Source: Agrocybe praecox (Eukaryota; Basidiomycota; Agaricomycetes; Agaricales; Agrocybaceae). From it: 64,000 nucleotides of DNA. Positions 45,519 through 58,800 of this stretch are shown piece after piece. Location: positions 2,666,001-2,730,000 of the forward strand of contig OZ024842.1 of NCBI GenBank assembly GCA_964017145.1. Reading direction: 5' to 3'. Every line of letters starts with the position of its first letter. The first letter of the stretch is position 1. Position numbers and translations under genes: made by a program. Below the pieces are notes generated by a model. That model did no database searches and was not told where the DNA came from. It saw nothing but the letters and a program-made list of their open reading frames with translations.

Positions 45519-47182
45519 CGTTGGCTGGAAACTGGGATGAAACACTGCACAGACTGCTCCTCGAGAGACAAGGGACGACGATGACAAGTAAAGGACCCTT
45601 TATTCTGACCATATTTATACTCAAACCGACAATCATGCGACAAGTGTTCGTGTTACCCTCAGAATCTGCGAATCTGTGTATACGCTTGCCCTGCGAGAGA
45701 AACTGACAGAATCACTATGCCAAAATACGGAGGTGGCCTGTCCGAGGGCAATGTTAGAGACAAGTTTACTGAGGCATGACCTTCCTTGAATCAGGCCGAA
45801 GCGACATCTAAACTGAGACCACATGGGTAGAAAGAATTGATTTACCACGAGACAGCATCAATCGCATGGTAGTACGTGAGTAGCCAAAAATGATTGTAGT
45901 ATATGATTGTAGTATGAATATGCCACAAGGGATATTTTTGTATATCTCGTTGAAATTCAGTTATGCGTACGCCACGGTGTAGTGAAGCACTCTGTATGTG
46001 ATGCGCGTGCTTTATCCTTTCAACAATTACGCGCCCAAAATGCGGGGTAAAATCGAGCAAAGAAGTTCCGGCGGGGCCACATTACATAAATAGCCTTCCT
46101 AAAATCTCCCAGGATAAAAATAGATATAGAAACGCTCACGACGAAGCGCTGCTCACCCTCGTCGCCGAGCAAATCATGTAAATCACAGGGGACCAGCGTG
46201 AGTCAGTCCGTAACAAAAGATCTTTTAGCAACTATACTTGTAGTCATGATAGGATCGTGCCAATCAGGAGATATCCCTTGTACTTTTTTTGATCAGGAGG
46301 GACTCGTCGCACGAGTATTTATCATTCTGTATGTATGTCATCTCTAGGAAACAAGCTAAAACGGAGCATCTAATACTATAGACAGTGTTTTAGGACATAG
46401 TGCAACAAGCGCCGTGACAGCTTTGGGAATTGTCAGAGGTACAAGGTGCTCCGAGTCACTTTCTAAGGATTGACATGTTTCGGTTTCGAACAGTCAGTCG
46501 GACTACAAGACAGAAATTTTGATCTCAGTCCATAGTGCTGTCCCTTCAAGTAGAATGGAACTTTACAATGATATTTCAGGATACTGTGATCTCTGAGACG
46601 CTCAAATTGGCAAGTTTGCTTACTATGTGCTCATTTATCATCAAAGCGCGAGTAATGAATCATTCGCTCAGTACTCTCTGATGCTGCGTCGTTAGATATG
46701 CTGTGTATGTGCTGTGTATGTGTTTAGAATGCCCAGCTGCTTGGCCACTGTAGCCCTCACGGCATTCACCGCGCTGCGGTTTGGAAGCATGCCCAAGGCA
46801 CGAGGAAAAGGCGTGTTTTGTATCTGACAAACGGTCGGCATTCACGTCATTGTGGACCTGGATTTCACGGTATCCAAGTGAAATCATCAAAACTGTGAGC
46901 GGGTGTCTGCGACCTCGAGGCGGGGCGGATTAATGCCGTAGTACGTACGGAATGCGGTGCGCGCGTGGTGGGATATAAGTATCAGGTGTTGAGTGCGTGC
47001 TCTGAAAGACACCTTTATGAAGTTAATGTACCCTTAGGCATCATAGTACACTGCCTTCGACAACGCATTGCCATTGCATATATCTTATCTATATATCTAT
47101 AACAGCCTTCTCCTGCGCTTTCAGGTAGCATCTCTCTTAGATTACCCTACACCACTATCGTCGTCTCTTTCCCCACATCACC
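45519..47182. other. intergenic region, no gene seen
   Basis: About 1.7 kb between the divergent lipase and coiled-coil genes. It should hold both promoters. A TATATCT-rich tract with pyrimidine-rich leader (about 47075-47180) precedes the coiled-coil gene. The short frames (for example 45842-46060 and 46660-46890 on the minus strand) show no recognisable motifs. Confidence 0.5.
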
Positions 47183-48069
47183 ATGCCAGTATCGGACAAG
47201 CCCCTCCCGCCAATTCATGACGATCAGGCACCCGGGTTCCTTTCGTCTAAGTGAGTGCAGTATTACTTGCGATAAGAAGGTAATCACTCACAATCCCTTA
47301 ATCGCTAAGCGTCGACCTCGTGGCGCAAGTGCGCGAAGCGACGTATTCACCTTCGCCCTTAATTAAAATTCTGCAGGATCCTAGTTTGATGCCCACAAAA
47401 TCCATGCGCCAATCTCGGAAAAAGGAGCGCGGCACAGACTCTATTCAGGGTGAATCTAAGCGCCCATCACCCAGTCCGGGACCACGACGCGAGCATAAGC
47501 CGCGTTCGCCATTCGTCGCTGCCATAGCTATCATGGAGGAGGAGAGACAAGCGCAGCATCTAAAGGGTCTATTGCGGGTCTCTGCAGACCAACTGGAGAA
47601 TGAAATGCGCAGAGCGGCCGACGCGAGCATACGCGCTCAGTATTCAGAACTCCGGGAAGTAGATGCACTTTCCAGGGCAAAAGAAGCTGAAAAGTCGAGA
47701 GAGGGAATGCGGGATGAAAACATACGCATGGAAAGAGATATGAGGGAGAATTTGATCTCGCTGGAGGCTTCACAGAGGGAGACAAGTAGGCTGCGAACCG
47801 ATTTAGCTGAAGCTCACAGAGAAATCGAAGAGATTCAGCAGTCGGAAAGAAAGGCCCAGGAGACCTTGCAGGAATATCAGATTTCTGTACGAGAACTGGA
47901 GAGACAAATGAGGCAGAGAATAGCGGAAATGCAGTCGATGATTGACCAGTGCTATGCAGACGGTAGAGAAGACGGATACGACGAAGGATACGACGTTGGA
48001 TATAAAGAAGGGGTGAAAAAGGGGGGGAATCGGAAGGAGGAGACGAGCCAATGGGTATGTCGAGAATAA
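47183..48069 (+). CDS. coiled-coil protein of unknown function
   Basis: Two exons, 47183..47250 and 47310..48069, give 275 residues starting MPVSDKPLPPIHDDQAPGFL. After a basic Ser/Pro segment (about residues 45-75) comes a long, highly charged coiled coil (about 80-240, rich in Glu, Arg and Gln) with heptad-like spacing. The tail has a short Gly/Tyr/Asp repeat, DGYDEGYDVGYKEGVKKG. I do not recognise a family; it may be lineage-restricted. A GTATGT after the TGG codon near 48056 could be a donor for a further intron, so the last four residues are uncertain. Confidence 0.6.
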
Positions 48070-48256
48070 ATAAACAAAATACAAGAAACTAAAAGAAACA
48101 ACAGGAAAGAACGCGACGATGGGTTTACAGAGGAGAGTTACTATGACGGTAGATGGCGGTGTTGTTGATCAGTAACCCGATCAGGCGAATGATTGATGAA
48201 GAGATTAGGGTGACCTCTTATATCTCCTTCACTTTGCTTTCTTGTTCTGTACCACT

Positions 48257-49427
48257 ATGGCGCCCCGTAAACTACCCAAGGATCTTCCAAAACTTCCTCT
48301 TTCTGTATTTACTCCTCCAAACTCGAGTGCTGCTGACGCTTTCCCGATACCCCCCAGTCCAAATTCGCTTCATCCCGCTTCAGTCATTGACGCCAACGTC
48401 GTCTCCAAGGATACCACTTATTCTCAATGGAAGAAAGAGGCTGGTCTCGCTTTGGCAGAAAAGATCAAAGGCATTGTTCTCTCAGTCCCAAGCTCAGAGC
48501 TTCCCAACGTGTAAGTAATCGTTCATCATCGCGTTAGCATGTGCATTAATTGGCCTCTTTCTTAGATTGAAAGCCACTGAGAAGGACCCTCAAATCATCT
48601 CTTATGTTATTCCCTTTGACTTGGAGAAACCAGACCCTTCCATTGATGCTCTAATCGCGTCTGCGAACGTCCCCGTATCCTTATCTACTATCTTCACCAG
48701 AGAAGGTACCTCTGCAGCCATCGACGGTCTGCGATGGGCCCTGCAACGCGGTGTCCCCGTTGATATCGATATCCAGGCCACCCTCTCGGACTCTCTCTTG
48801 GAATCATTTGAGGATCTCACTGCCAAGGCATCTGCTGAGCTTCCTTTCATCCCACCCATCGTTGTTTGTAAGTCCTACAGTATCAATTAATCTTATCAAG
48901 CCTTGTACTCAACTTGTATAATCACTATAGCCAACATCTTGCCTCCTCCCCATGATTTGGATCTTCCCATCGTCAAGTTGATGAACCACCCCACATACCT
49001 TGCTTTCCAATCTCAAGTGGCTGTGCTATCTCTGATTCCCCAGGTCTATGTCAAGTTCCTTCCTCCCGTGTGGGATGCCCCTACCCCTCAGACACCTTTC
49101 CCCGGTAGTCCGATTGAAGCCGCTGATACCCAACAATTAAACGAATGGAAGCGACGCATCAAGATGTACCGTAAGTTAACATGTTGCAATAACTTGTCCC
49201 GAATAATATGCTGATTTGCCCCAGTCGCTCCTGTCATGGAGGCTTTCGGCTATCAGCGCATTATCTTTGGATCTTCGCCTTCCTTATCGTCAAGGACTCC
49301 CTCTAATGTTGCAGACTGGTATGAAATCGCCCGAGAGTCGCTTGCCGAGCTTGGAATCGAGCAGGAGCTTATTGATGCAGTCTTTGCCGGGAATGCGAGC
49401 AATGTGTACGGAAAGAAGAGTTCATGA
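48257..49427 (+). CDS. amidohydrolase-related TIM-barrel protein
   Basis: Four exons, 48257..48510, 48566..48867, 48931..49170 and 49225..49427, join to 332 residues starting MAPRKLPKDLPKLPLSVFTPP. The sequence reads like an amidohydrolase-2-type barrel common in basidiomycetes: alternating hydrophobic strands and helices such as SVPVSLSTIFTREGTSAAIDGL, LPIVKLMNHPTYLAF and a C-terminal RIIFGSSPSLSSRTPSNVADWYE. The final GSSPSLSSR segment corresponds to the place where related enzymes carry GSDWP with a metal-binding aspartate, which is not present here. The N-terminal HxH motif is also not seen. It could therefore be a non-catalytic or divergent member. The family call is by overall pattern. 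Confidence 0.6.
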
Positions 49428-49966
49428 GCACATGGATAGTAACTATTTCTGGATAGACCGGATTGTGTGTTATGGAGTAGGATAAAAATCATTTCTGTTT
49501 TGTATTAAGTATGTACACATCTTCGATTGATCCATACACATCCTGCTAAGCAAAACCCCGAAATGGCCATCTTTATCGCGTGTTATTTATTCTTATCGAT
49601 GCAGAGTTCAAATGTGGAATGTTTCGGCACATGCCCCGTCTGTACAAATCTAACAAAATTACCATATGTAGCAATTTTTTAAATCCCGTGGCACGTCGAA
49701 AACTTGGTTTCCCCTTGTGTCCATATAAGTAAAGCCTCGAGTTCGACTACAACATGGACCGCTCTTTCCTCCTTTCACCATGACTCCTTCAACGACGCTG
49801 GACATAGTCTTTTGACATTCTCTACTCTATTTTCTCTCTCAACCTTTCCACCAAATTGGCAGCACCTCTAGGGACAAGTGGTCGTGGGTACGCTGACGAG
49901 ATATTTAGTCACCACACACCCCATTTTCTGCCGTAAATCCCCAACCCTCGCTGAACTTGGCCTCAA
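49428..49966. other. intergenic region, no gene seen
   Basis: Probably the 3' UTR of the upstream gene and the promoter and leader of the downstream one; the latter part (49760-49960) is C/T-rich. No open frame of note. Confidence 0.5.
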
Positions 49967-52900
49967 ATGAATCGTTTCGATGGAGAAATCGGTCGTGGCA
50001 GGCGGCCAGGCAATGGTTCATCGTGAGTCTATCCCCGTCTCCAATCGCGACAGGTTGACGGATTCTGTTTCTTAGAAGTAGCCGGGAGTCATCCGAAGAG
50101 CGTTCTGTACGTGTATATCGCTCTGATAACGTGTATTCCTCTCTAACATTTGCATTTCTCTTTTCTCAAGGCTCCCAAAAGATCATTTACCCCCACCGGT
50201 TCAGACGATGAGAATGCTGTTGTTCCGTCTACCAACTCTAGTACCGCTGGGGAGCCAGCAGCACCGCAACCGTTGCTTAGGCAAGCCATGGCATTCAGGA
50301 CAGATAACGCACCTGAAAGTATCGTAACATATGAAGCACAACCTCCAGCACCTCCCAAGAAATTCTTGCCGGGCCAACAAGTCCCCATTACTGCACCCAA
50401 AAAAACAAAGAAGGACAAGGCCCCAAAACGCCCGCGCAAGCTCGATGCGTACCCAGGACAGACCACCCGTTTCAGGATAGCTACTTACGACCCTACTCCA
50501 AGCAATGAACCACCGATAAACCAAGGCACAGGGCCCTATTCTTCGATGTATCGTGGGGCTGCACCCCAGCCTCGCGATCGTCCACCATCTCCTGTATATA
50601 TGCCGGCTGCTTCTACTTCGAATAGTTTTTCCAGCGGCTCTATGCACTCGTCTCGTGCTGTGGACCAAGCAAACCCTCCTAACCATGTAACCCATTTCTT
50701 TGCCCCTCCTATTATGGGAGAGCCGCAAGCACATCCACCACCACGGGCACCACCACAGATACAACCGCAGCTACAGTCGATGCAGATTTCTGGGCAAGGA
50801 CAGAGTGGACCCTCTGCTGGTTATGCTGGCTCGCAACAAGCACCAATGCAACATCTTTCTAACCCTCCCAATTCTAATCAGTTCGTACAACAACAACAAC
50901 AGCAGCAGCAGCAGCAACAACAACCTCGTCTACCTCCTCTTACCAGGGCATCTTCCCAAAATCTTGGACAGTACTATCGTGTCGATTATGAAAGGCGTGT
51001 GTGGGCTGAGGACCCAACCAGGTCCCCACCTCGAAAACCATCGGGCCGGAATGGTGTCATTCAACAACCTCAACAACCTCAACAAATTCAACAACAACCA
51101 GTAGTGAATAATCCTAATCCTGTTCCCTCTAACTCTAAGATCGAACCAGAGCGAAGAGGTAATATTCACGCCATACTCCATGATATGTCAATGTTTTGAC
51201 CAACGTCTTAACTATAGAAAGACTTGCTCAATATCCTGTGCGGATGGTCACCATTTTTATACATGATGTACGAAGTGGGACGACCGATGGACAGCTCGCT
51301 GAAGTCAGAGCTAGTCTTCGACCGAACGATTCACCTGAAGAGGGCTTTTGGGCCGATGCAAAAGAGATTGTAAGCAGCTTCTGACGTTTATTTCCCACAT
51401 GATCTGATCTTTACACTAGTGTGATCGACTTCAAGAGGGTCCTTGCAGGATAGATGGTACAAATTTGACACTGTTATTGATTGCGAAGTTTCTAATCGGA
51501 ACCTTGCTTTCGTTTCTGCCAGGTCCTGCGAGAGCTTACACGCTTCGTGGAAGGTACAGGCAGATTATACTGCGCGTCTCCCCTAACAACGAAGATTTCA
51601 CGTTTTCCACGAACGTGCATATCAGTGCAGCGAAAACCTTGGACATCATCGTGGAGATGGTGTGTGCAACTACTCACAAACTCCCTCTGCGTATGATGGT
51701 TGCCTAACTTATTTTTAAAGCTTCCGTCTCCTGGCTCACGACCTGAGCCTCCATTTATACCGCCCGAGATTTTTAGACCGCAATATGATGACGAAGACAT
51801 TAATGATCAGGAAATGGATTATGAACCGTCACCGCCGCCGCCGCCGCCTCCACGTAGACAGGTAAGGGAGCCTGAAACTCATCATTACAATGAGCGTACA
51901 CACGAGCAGCCCAGAGAGTGGAGAGTTATATCTAGAGAGCATAATTCACACGATAGAAGGCGGTCTCGGGAACGACGGGAGCCTGTTGAAAGGGATGATT
52001 CTCGTGAACGAAGAGAGCGCGGAGAGCGCAGAGATCAACGAGATCAACGCAAGCGAATCAATTCTCCTTCTTTCGACGATTACGATGAACCAGATACTTC
52101 CGCGGGTCCATCACATCCTGTCGCCAGTAAACTTGCCCGTCGCGATTACGATTACGAGAATTCTCCTCGTCAAAGTCCTCGACACCATAGTCCACGTAGT
52201 CCAACGCTCTCCGCCCAAGAAGTCGAGCCTCCGAAAAGACGTAGGAACGCGACACGAGGAGGCGCGACACGCCAACAAGCTTCTCGTGGAACAAGGCAGA
52301 AATCGCCTGCGGCATTAGCATCTCAAGCGCAACTACTACGCCCTCCACCAACACCACCTAACGCAGATATCTTGTACCCTACTCGCCCCGATGAGGAAAT
52401 GACAGTTATACATGCCGAGTTTATGTTGGCGCTTAAGGAAAAGATCAACCTCGATGACAAAAAGGGCTTCTTGGACTTTTTCCGCGCCAAAAGCGGTAAT
52501 CGGGTGTGCGATGTTTACAGTCGGTACCAGTATTTCAAGAAAAATTGTTCGACTTATATTGGGAAGCGGCTGGACAAATTCGATCTGCCAATTACTGAGG
52601 TTCGTATAGTCATTCCCGTTAAATTTGGTTTCATATTTAACTAGAGTTAATTGCAGAAACACTTAGTGCAAATTTTGAGACTGGACAACGAACCAGACTT
52701 TTTGGACGACTACAAGGAAACCATGAGACTCATGCCTTTATATTACGCGGAAGATCCTGGCCATGTTATACGCTATTTGGACCCCCGGGTGCCAAAATTG
52801 TTACAGGACACTACCAAACAGCCAATGCAGTATCAGCCTAGCAAAGAACTATTGAAGTTGCTGAGAGATCTGAACGATGCGTACGAAAAAGATAGCCTTA

Positions 52901-52971
52901 ATAAGCACAATCAGGCACCGACATCGTCGCCGACCACGACGAGCGAGCCAATGTCGGTTGACGGATCATGA
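49967..52971 (+). CDS. large low-complexity protein of unknown function
   Basis: A multi-exon gene from ATG 49967 (MNRFDGEIGRGRRPG...) to a stop at 52971. The first half is Pro/Ser/Gln-rich with a run of 14 glutamines (about 50889-50930, CAA/CAG mix) and a second Gln/Pro patch near 51065. The middle has a compact segment, RMVTIFIHDVRSG and RGRYRQIILRVSPNNEDFTF. Then come seven prolines (51831 region), an Arg/Glu/Ser-rich RS-like tract, and a conserved-looking C-terminal domain (about 52380-52870) with EFMLALKEKINLDDKKGFLDFF, VCDVYSRYQYF and YYAEDPGHVIRYLDP. I do not recognise the C-terminal domain. RS-like and Gln-rich regions suggest a nuclear role in transcription or RNA processing, but that is inference. 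Confidence 0.6.
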
Positions 52972-53266
52972 TGAAACGTTCTGTATCAGCGGGGAGATTG
53001 CGCTCTTAAGTGTCTTCAGTATGTATTGTAGCCTTTTTATTCTTTGCCATGGGTTCCTTCTCTATATATGTGGAACTATGATTTATCTATGGTTGGTGTC
53101 ATCGCTGTATAATACTATTGTATTTTCATGGGATAGTATCCTCGTTCGTCTTCAACTAGGGCTGATAAGATAACGCGTGACTTGAAGCGGAGCCTTAATT
53201 TGGGAGACGCGGTCAAATCAAGGCAGGTCTTTGAACGCGTATTTCAGAACTCAGCAATTTCTTACA

Positions 53267-55352
53267 ATGTCGAGTCTTGAACTTATCAACCCCAAAGCTG
53301 AGAGTGTAAGAAGGGCAGCAGCTCTGCAGGTGAGAACTATTTATGTGTCTTGAACCATGTTACTTCATGCTTGGTTTTAGGTAAATACCAATGGAGCGAT
53401 GGGATTGGCGAACGTCGTTAAAGGGAACTTGGGTCAGTGAAGACAGGATATACGCATCAGTATACCAGATTCCTGACAGACATATATTATAGGTCCTAGA
53501 GGAACTCTTAAAATGCTCGTGGATGGTGCTGGCCAAATCAAAATGACGAAAGATGGAAAAGTCCTACTGTCAGAGATGCAAATCCAAAACCCTACCGCAG
53601 CAATGATTGCACGGACAGCGGTCGCACAGGACGATCAAGTTGGAGATGGTACAACGTCGGTGGTTCTTCTTGTCGGTGAGCTCCTGAAACAGGCGGATCG
53701 TTATATCTCAGAGGGAGTCCATCCGACTGTCATTGGGGAGGGTTTCGACCTTGCCAAAAAGGAGGCACTTGCAGTGAGTTGCACATTTTTTACAATCATA
53801 AAACGTTGTAATCTGAGATCTAGCAAAGTTCCTCGATACATTCAAAGTCTCTACCAAGCTTGATCGCGCGACTCTAATCAATATTGCATATACCTCATTA
53901 TCGACAAAACTCAACGCTGCTCTCGCTAAGCAGCTTGCAGCCGACGTCGTAGATGCTGTTCTTGCCATCCGTCCCAAGGAATCAACAGGTTAGCATCGCG
54001 TTATGTCGTATGTCGCGTATACTCACCCCAGAACAGACAGCAAAGAGCAATGGAAACAACCTGTCGATCTCCACATGATCGAAATCATGAAAATGCAGCA
54101 TCGAGTAGCATCCGAGACGCAGCTTATTCGAGGTCTTGTCTTGGATCACGGTGCTCGGCATCCAGACATGCCAAAACGCGTAGAAAATGCGTTTGTTTTG
54201 ACATTGAACGTCAGCTTGGAATACGAAAAGACGTACGTATGCAGCCTCCCAATAGCAAACACGAAACTTACCAAAGCAAACTAGTGAGGTCAACTCTGGG
54301 TTCTTCTACTCCTCAGCCGAGCAACGCGAAAAACTCGTCGAGTCAGAGCGTAGATTCCTTGACGCCAAACTTCAAAAGATCGTCGCCTTGAAAAACGAAG
54401 TTTGCGATCAAGCCGTGGATTCCAAGGAGAAGAAAAAGAATTTTGTCATCATCAACCAGAAGGGTATTGATCCTATGAGCTTGGATGTCCTGGCGAAGAA
54501 TGGCATTCTCGCTCTTCGACGTGCAAAGAGACGCAACATGGAGAGGTAAACTTTCTTTTCTTCGATACTGCTCTGATACATTTAATGGTATGAATATCAG
54601 ACTCCAACTTGTCTGCGGAGGTGTTGCCCAGAATTCCGCTGACGATCTTAACCCATCGGTACTCGGATGGGCCGGACTCGTATACGAACACACTTTGGGT
54701 GAAGAAAAATATACCTTCGTTGAGGAAGTCAAAGATCCCAAATCGGTCACCCTTCTCATCAAAGGCCCCAACCCTTATACCACCCAGCAGATCCAGGATG
54801 CTCTGCGCGATGGACTACGTGCCGTGAAAAACGCCCTTGAGGACGAGTGCTTGATCCCTGGTGCCGGTGCATTCGAGGTTGCATGTTCAGCACACTTGAG
54901 CGGAACTGTGAAGAAGAATGCTAAAGGACGCGTCAAGATGGGTGTGCAAGCATTCGCTGATGCTCTCCTGATCATCCCAAAGACCCTTGCTCAAAACGGT
55001 GGCTTTGATGTGCAGGATGTTGTTGTTGCTTTACAAGTGCGTGCTGATTATTACGAAGATCTATTGGCGTCCTGACCATGAGCATATAGGAGGAACAAGC
55101 AGAAGGCAATATTGTTGGCATTGATCTGCAGTCGGGCGAGCCATTTGATCCTACCGTTGAGGGTATCTGGGACAACTACAGGGTGAAGAGGCAGATGCTG
55201 CACTCTTGGTGAGTCATAAATGACATCACAACTGCAGACAAATTATCCTGAACTTTTTTTTTCTTTCTAGTTCTGTCATCGCAGTCAACCTCCTCTCAAC
55301 GGACGAAATCTTAAGAGCCGGTCGCAGTTCGCTGAAGGAAGGTCCACAGTAG
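53267..55352 (+). CDS. CCT6: T-complex protein 1 subunit zeta (CCT6)
   Basis: A multi-exon gene from ATG 53267 ([20 protein letters not shown]) to a TAG at 55352 (LKEGPQ). Segments in order: [18 protein letters not shown]-site loop [63 protein letters not shown], and [26 protein letters not shown], with [15 protein letters not shown] and [15 protein letters not shown]. The zeta subunit is recognised by KMQH...[16 protein letters not shown] folds actin, tubulin and other cytosolic proteins as an eight-member double ring. The catalytic aspartate-containing GDGTT motif is present, so ATP binding should be intact. Confidence 0.95.
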
Positions 55353-55823
55353 ATTTCTTACATAGATAGTACATACACCTAAAAGTTTACCATCTAATTC
55401 TTTCCCATTTTTTTCATCTAAGCTGCGGATATCGCATAAATATGTTCGTGATGTAACAAAAGAGACGGAAATGTACAATTACTGTTTTGAGATTGATGGT
55501 TTCGGATAAAGCATGAATGACGTTGAAATGAAAGAAGAAACGAGGACAGGAATGTATGCCGACTTGTACTACTACTACATTAATGAATAAAAAGTATGAA
55601 CATTAACATTATGATAAGAATGCAATAAGGAATGCAGTTCGTATAATAAATGTAACGGGTCGAAAGTGCGTGAATAAAGTATTACATAACAAGGAGAGTG
55701 GAGGAGGAATAACAAACCGAGTGATAACCCAAACTGAATCGTTTTTTAAAAAACACGGAAACAGGGATAAATACAGCCAAGAAGGGGAGGAAAATAATGT
55801 TTCCGGAGAAAGAAGCAGAACGT
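55353..55823. other. convergent 3' region, no gene seen
   Basis: Between the CCT6 and Set9 stop codons, which face each other. A/T-rich, as expected of two 3' UTRs; no gene seen. Confidence 0.5.
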
Positions 55824-58800
55824 TCATGCTTCGGAGGTATCAGATGAGCTGTCCCAGCCGGCATTAATGAAGTTGGGCTTGGTCTCGGAGCTGGTAGAAG
55901 GGAAATGAGAACTCTTTGGGATATACCCGTTGACGGCAGTTGAAGGAGGGACGACAGGATAAATATTTTGGAGTCGGGGGGGAGGAACGACATCGTCAGA
56001 AGACTCCGAGGTTGGGCTGTATCTTGGGACTTTGTAAAGAGGTGCCCTATAGGGTATCTATTCCGAATCAGTCTACGGGTTAATATGGATTATAATGGCT
56101 ACACACCTCCTCGTCTTCGTCGGAAGAGTGAGTCTCCGGGATGTTCAGGACCTGCGTCTCGACGGCGTGGCTTAGAATAGAAGTAGGGTTACTCCAAATC
56201 CTCTTTGCCAAAGCATGAGGCGATGGTTTGAAAGTAAGAGGGGCCCTTGAAACCATTGGAACCATTGAGGCGACTGGCTTTGTCAAAATAATCGGTTCTT
56301 CGTCAGCTGTAATGATACCAACAGTGACAGATTCGATGTCTTCGGGCGTGTCTGGATGTATCTCGTCATCTGAAGATGAATCATCAAGCACCACTGGACC
56401 TTTCCATGCATGTCGAGCATACTGAAGGGGATTTGGGTTCGAGAACAGTCTGCCTCCACGGAAGCCCGACATAGGTCGAGGCATAACCCTTTTCTGGGTG
56501 GCCACAGGTGGTGGTGACACCATAAAGGCATCGACGTCGACGGTGTTCCGTTTACGAGGAGATTCTTCAGCTTCTTCCACAGCCTCTCTGGCACGTTTGC
56601 GACGAGGGGAAGTCCAAAAGTGACTAGGTCCTTCTTCTCTGTCGCTGTCGCCTTGACGGTCTGTGCCTCCACTCGTGCTTTTACTCTGAGCAGACCTAGT
56701 CCGCGAGTGCGATCTCTTCGATCGCTTGTCCTTTCTACCAAACCGACCATTTGTCGACCTGGGTTGGGACAAGAGCGATTTCGACATGTCCGAAGAATCA
56801 TCCTCGACTTTGATTTGCGCATCATCTAATTTCTCGGGCAAAGAAAGACGGGGTCGTCCGCGTCGGCGCCTAGAGGCATCATCTTCAACTGGTTCCGGCG
56901 ACGGAGACGGCACGCGCTTCGACCTCTTTGCAGTAGAAGAATAAGTCTTCACTACATTTGCCTTGCGAATTACAGGCTCCGGCACCGATTTTCGCCTTTT
57001 CGATGGACGCTCTTCTTCTTCCTCCTCCTCATCCTCTGATCGACTTCGCTTTTTGCCCTTCAATCTAGCAGCAGCAGCAAGTTTGCGATCGAGGACTTTA
57101 AGTCCCTTCTGTGTCACTTTCTTCGTCAACGTTTCTGCCGGTACTGATTCTTCGCGTTCAACTACTGAGACTGTGCCGCGAGGAGCGACGCGCAGAGGCC
57201 ATGGTCGAGAGTAAATAGCAAAGTGTCGCATACACCTAATAAAAGAGAGCACGAACCAGATGTGAGCTACCTAAGTGCATATATATATGCGCCGAGAAAT
57301 AACATACCGTGGACAATCCTGTTTTTCATTCTTTTTCTTTTTGGTTGTCTCCACTTCCAAGCCCCAAACGACTTGTGAATCCACCGAGATTAGGGGTAGA
57401 ACATTAGAACAAGTCGAACAGGTAGGGAGAGGTTTGCCGTCAGGGCCACGCGGAACCTCTGGCTTCGGTGGGGGATCCTTGGCAACCTCTGGCACAGCAG
57501 CAGATGGTCTAGCACGCAGACCTCGTGCATTGGGCTCCTCTTTCTTCCCTTTTGTCGCAGGCCCATTGGACGCCCTCCCGGACTTCGGCGTCGGAATGGG
57601 TGTGGGTGTCGCTTTGCCTTTGCCTTTCTTTTTCTTCTCAGCCTGCATCAAAGAAGATACAGAGCGTGTGAGCCTTTTAGGGAAAGGTTCTACGCTAGGC
57701 CTAGGAGTAGCAACTTTGGCCGCTTCTAATTCTTTGACTTTTTGTCGGCGAGTAGAAATGATCGAGCGTAGGGGTGTTGAAGTCGCGCTTTTCGGAGTAG
57801 AGCGTGCGGTAGATGTCGTTAATTCTGAGAGCGACGACGACGAACGCAATACGCGAGAAGGCGTCATGAGATCAGGTGTTGATGACTTTCCAGGACTGGC
57901 GCCATCAGAAGGCGGTAGGGAAGGTGCCAACGATGTCAAGTCAGACCCTGTGTCCAATTCGGCCGTTAATTCAATCTCTCCACCGGTAGGAACACCCTTC
58001 GCAGCCTCCTCTTCATCTTCACTATCATCGCTACTGTCGTCTTTAGTAACCGCGTAAACACCGCGTCGCGTCCTTCGCTCGTTGACGTTAAGAACAGGTT
58101 TTGGCGCATCGCTCTCAGTATCGCTAGACGACGTGTCAGAATCCGAGTCCGAATTTGAACCAGAACTAGAATCGGAATCCGATTCTCCTTCATCTTCTGG
58201 GTGGTCAGGCGAGTAACCTCCTCTGCCTTTCTTCTCACAAGTCTCGCATAGGCAGTGTTTATTTTTCTTGCCGACTAGGAAATGCATTCAATCAGTCCAA
58301 ATATGTCCTTATCAGACACGAGGTCAAAATAGATGAAAACTCACAGTAGCCATCGCCATAATGGGCCGTAATTTCTTCGCCGATGGCAATAGGCCTAAGG
58401 ACTCTAAATGTGATGTATCTTCCCTCACGGAACAATTCACAGTTATTATCACAGTCATGCTAGCGATCCTGAATCAGACACTAAACGTCATTGGAAGATT
58501 CCAAAGACTCACATTAACGAATCGGGCCGGTCCTAAGAACAGGTGGTTTTTCTTCATGGATTTAGAGTGAATTACGCTGAAATCGCGACGGATGTCCGAG
58601 TTTCTGAGGTCAGTCCGTTTGAGGGCTCTATCCTCCTCGTCGGTCAGGTTGGCCATAGAGCCCTTTAGTTCCGTGACAACCGTGCCAGGAGCGAGGTTAC
58701 GCGTCGCCAAAATGCATAACTCTGCCTTTCCCGTGTGGTGGGAATAACGAGAAGTGTGTGCGATTTCGATGCAGCCCGAAGGGTGATACAGTTCAAAGTA

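Noticed and set aside
57275..58057. 260-residue plus-strand open frame
   Set aside because: It is antisense to the Set9 tail, which has splice-consistent frames, an upstream SET domain and a coherent C terminus.
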